From Hirudo medicinalis (Eukaryota > Annelida > Clitellata > Hirudinida > Hirudinidae): a DNA stretch of 64,000 bases. A program made the translations under genes and the position numbers. Under the pieces are notes generated by a model. It did no database searches and was not told where the DNA came from. It saw nothing but the letters and a program-made list of their open reading frames with translations. Positions 63,183 to 64,000 of this stretch are shown one piece after another. The stretch lies in contig MPNW01000184.1 in NCBI GenBank assembly GCA_011800805.1, positions 114,224 through 178,223 of the forward strand, written 5' to 3'. Position 1 is the stretch's first letter. Each line of letters starts with the position of its first letter.

Positions 63183-63901
63183 CAGTTGCGAGTGGACAGA
63201 TGATCTGATTGGTGGCTATTTTTGGACGAGATGGGATGCGACGAGGCGTTTGATAGGCTGGAAATACTTCATTCCTTTTGATGTTCGTCTTTGTTTCTCT
63301 TTGGATGGACTGAATGGAAGAGGATGACATCGGTTAATAAATACTTTGTTGATTGTAATAATTTCTCACTTAACAAGGTAATTACAATCATGACAGCCAT
63401 AGTGGTCGCAACAAAATTAATAGAAATTTAACCAATAAGAACCATTACGCGAGTGAAGGACGTGAGGTCGCTAATGAAACAGAATTCTGTTACACGGAAT
63501 AATTAAAAATTATTTGGGTTACATTGAGTAATTATTAATTAATTGAGTTGTATGGAATGATTTGTAATTAAATGATTTGTGTAGGTTTAATCAGAATGCT
63601 TGTTGACTCAGGATGTCTTAAAATCTGTGATCACCTGATGTTGATTTGAAAACTCACTTCTGCACTGGTTTACTCTCTTTCAAGGTCTCAATCGTCATTT
63701 GTGAATCATTTATGATTAGACGAAATCAAATAAATCCTTAAATGATAATCACATAATTATTTATAATAAATACAAAATTATGTAATTAATATTATGTTTA
63801 TTAATAGTTTTTATTGTTGCAGTTATTAAATTTAAATAATAAAGTTTAATAACATGGAATTAATAAAAAAATAATTTTATTATTAACACAAACACCACTC
63901 T

Positions 63902-63906
63902 ATCAC

Positions 63907-64000
<94 letters not shown>
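63902..64000. repeat. (ATC)n microsatellite running off the window
   Basis: About 33 perfect ATC/CAT units reach the last base, so the full length is unknown. Confidence 0.97.

Larger units (their letters stand above)
58846..64000 (+). other. Dachshund intron 2 (partial)
   Basis: No exon was recognised to the window end. It is rich in microsatellites: (ATCC)n at 59032-59075, (GAT)n at 59979-60006, (AAT)n at 60967-61022, 61255-61306 and 61517-61558, (ATCC/GTCC)n at 61884-61965, (ATCC)n at 62083-62105, (ATTC)n at 62133-62170 and a long (ATC)n at 63902-64000. An 11-bp array at 63138-63182 is described separately. Confidence 0.6.

Overview
The window is animal nuclear DNA: AT-rich, with spliceosomal introns, many trinucleotide and tetranucleotide microsatellites, decayed non-LTR retrotransposons and a dispersed SINE-like repeat. 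The gene content (TMEM115, a seven-repeat protocadherin, xanthine dehydrogenase, EndoU, MERIT40/BABAM1, EAPP, inversin, choline kinase, dachshund) is that of a bilaterian or other metazoan. The many short introns (often 60-400 bp) and the retained introns and families point to an invertebrate. I cannot name the species. No operons of bacterial type, CRISPR arrays, phage or rRNA were seen.

Layout. 1-9,000: an intronless, frame-broken MNK-like kinase (+), TMEM115 (+), then sparse sequence with an antisense LINE 3' end at 8.2-8.6 kb, where a 105-bp duplication straddles a single N. 9,000-22,700: a gene desert with microsatellites, a decayed LINE (15.1-17.4 kb) and a striking 20-bp-period array of TTAATTA and E-box motifs at 20.4 kb. 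22,705-27,234: protocadherin (+), one giant exon plus two tiny cytoplasmic exons. 27,771-38,030: xanthine dehydrogenase (-), reconstructed here as 34 phase-consistent exons. One intron holds a 386-N gap and a dead LINE. Just upstream lies a small unidentified three-exon gene (-). 40,386-42,089: secreted EndoU ribonuclease (+). 42,825-45,872: BABAM1 and EAPP (-), head to tail only 125 bp apart. 46,307-50,808: a small unidentified gene (-) next to a short inversin (+). 51,645-54,236: choline/ethanolamine kinase (-). 57,869 to the end: the first two coding exons of dachshund (+), followed by a long microsatellite-rich intron that runs out of the window.

The genes do not form one pathway; this is an ordinary mixed metazoan neighbourhood. 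The most interesting observations are the altered molybdenum active site of the xanthine dehydrogenase; three GC-AG introns in two genes; two short tandem arrays with helical-turn spacing (20 bp at 20.4 kb, 11 bp at 63.1 kb) built of homeodomain, ATF/CRE and E-box-like sites; the shortened inversin; the MNK-like retrocopy; and a tRNA-derived SINE-like family with an L2-like 3' tail.

Exon coordinates were worked out by hand from splice motifs, reading-frame phase and recalled family sequences. No alignment or transcript evidence was available.
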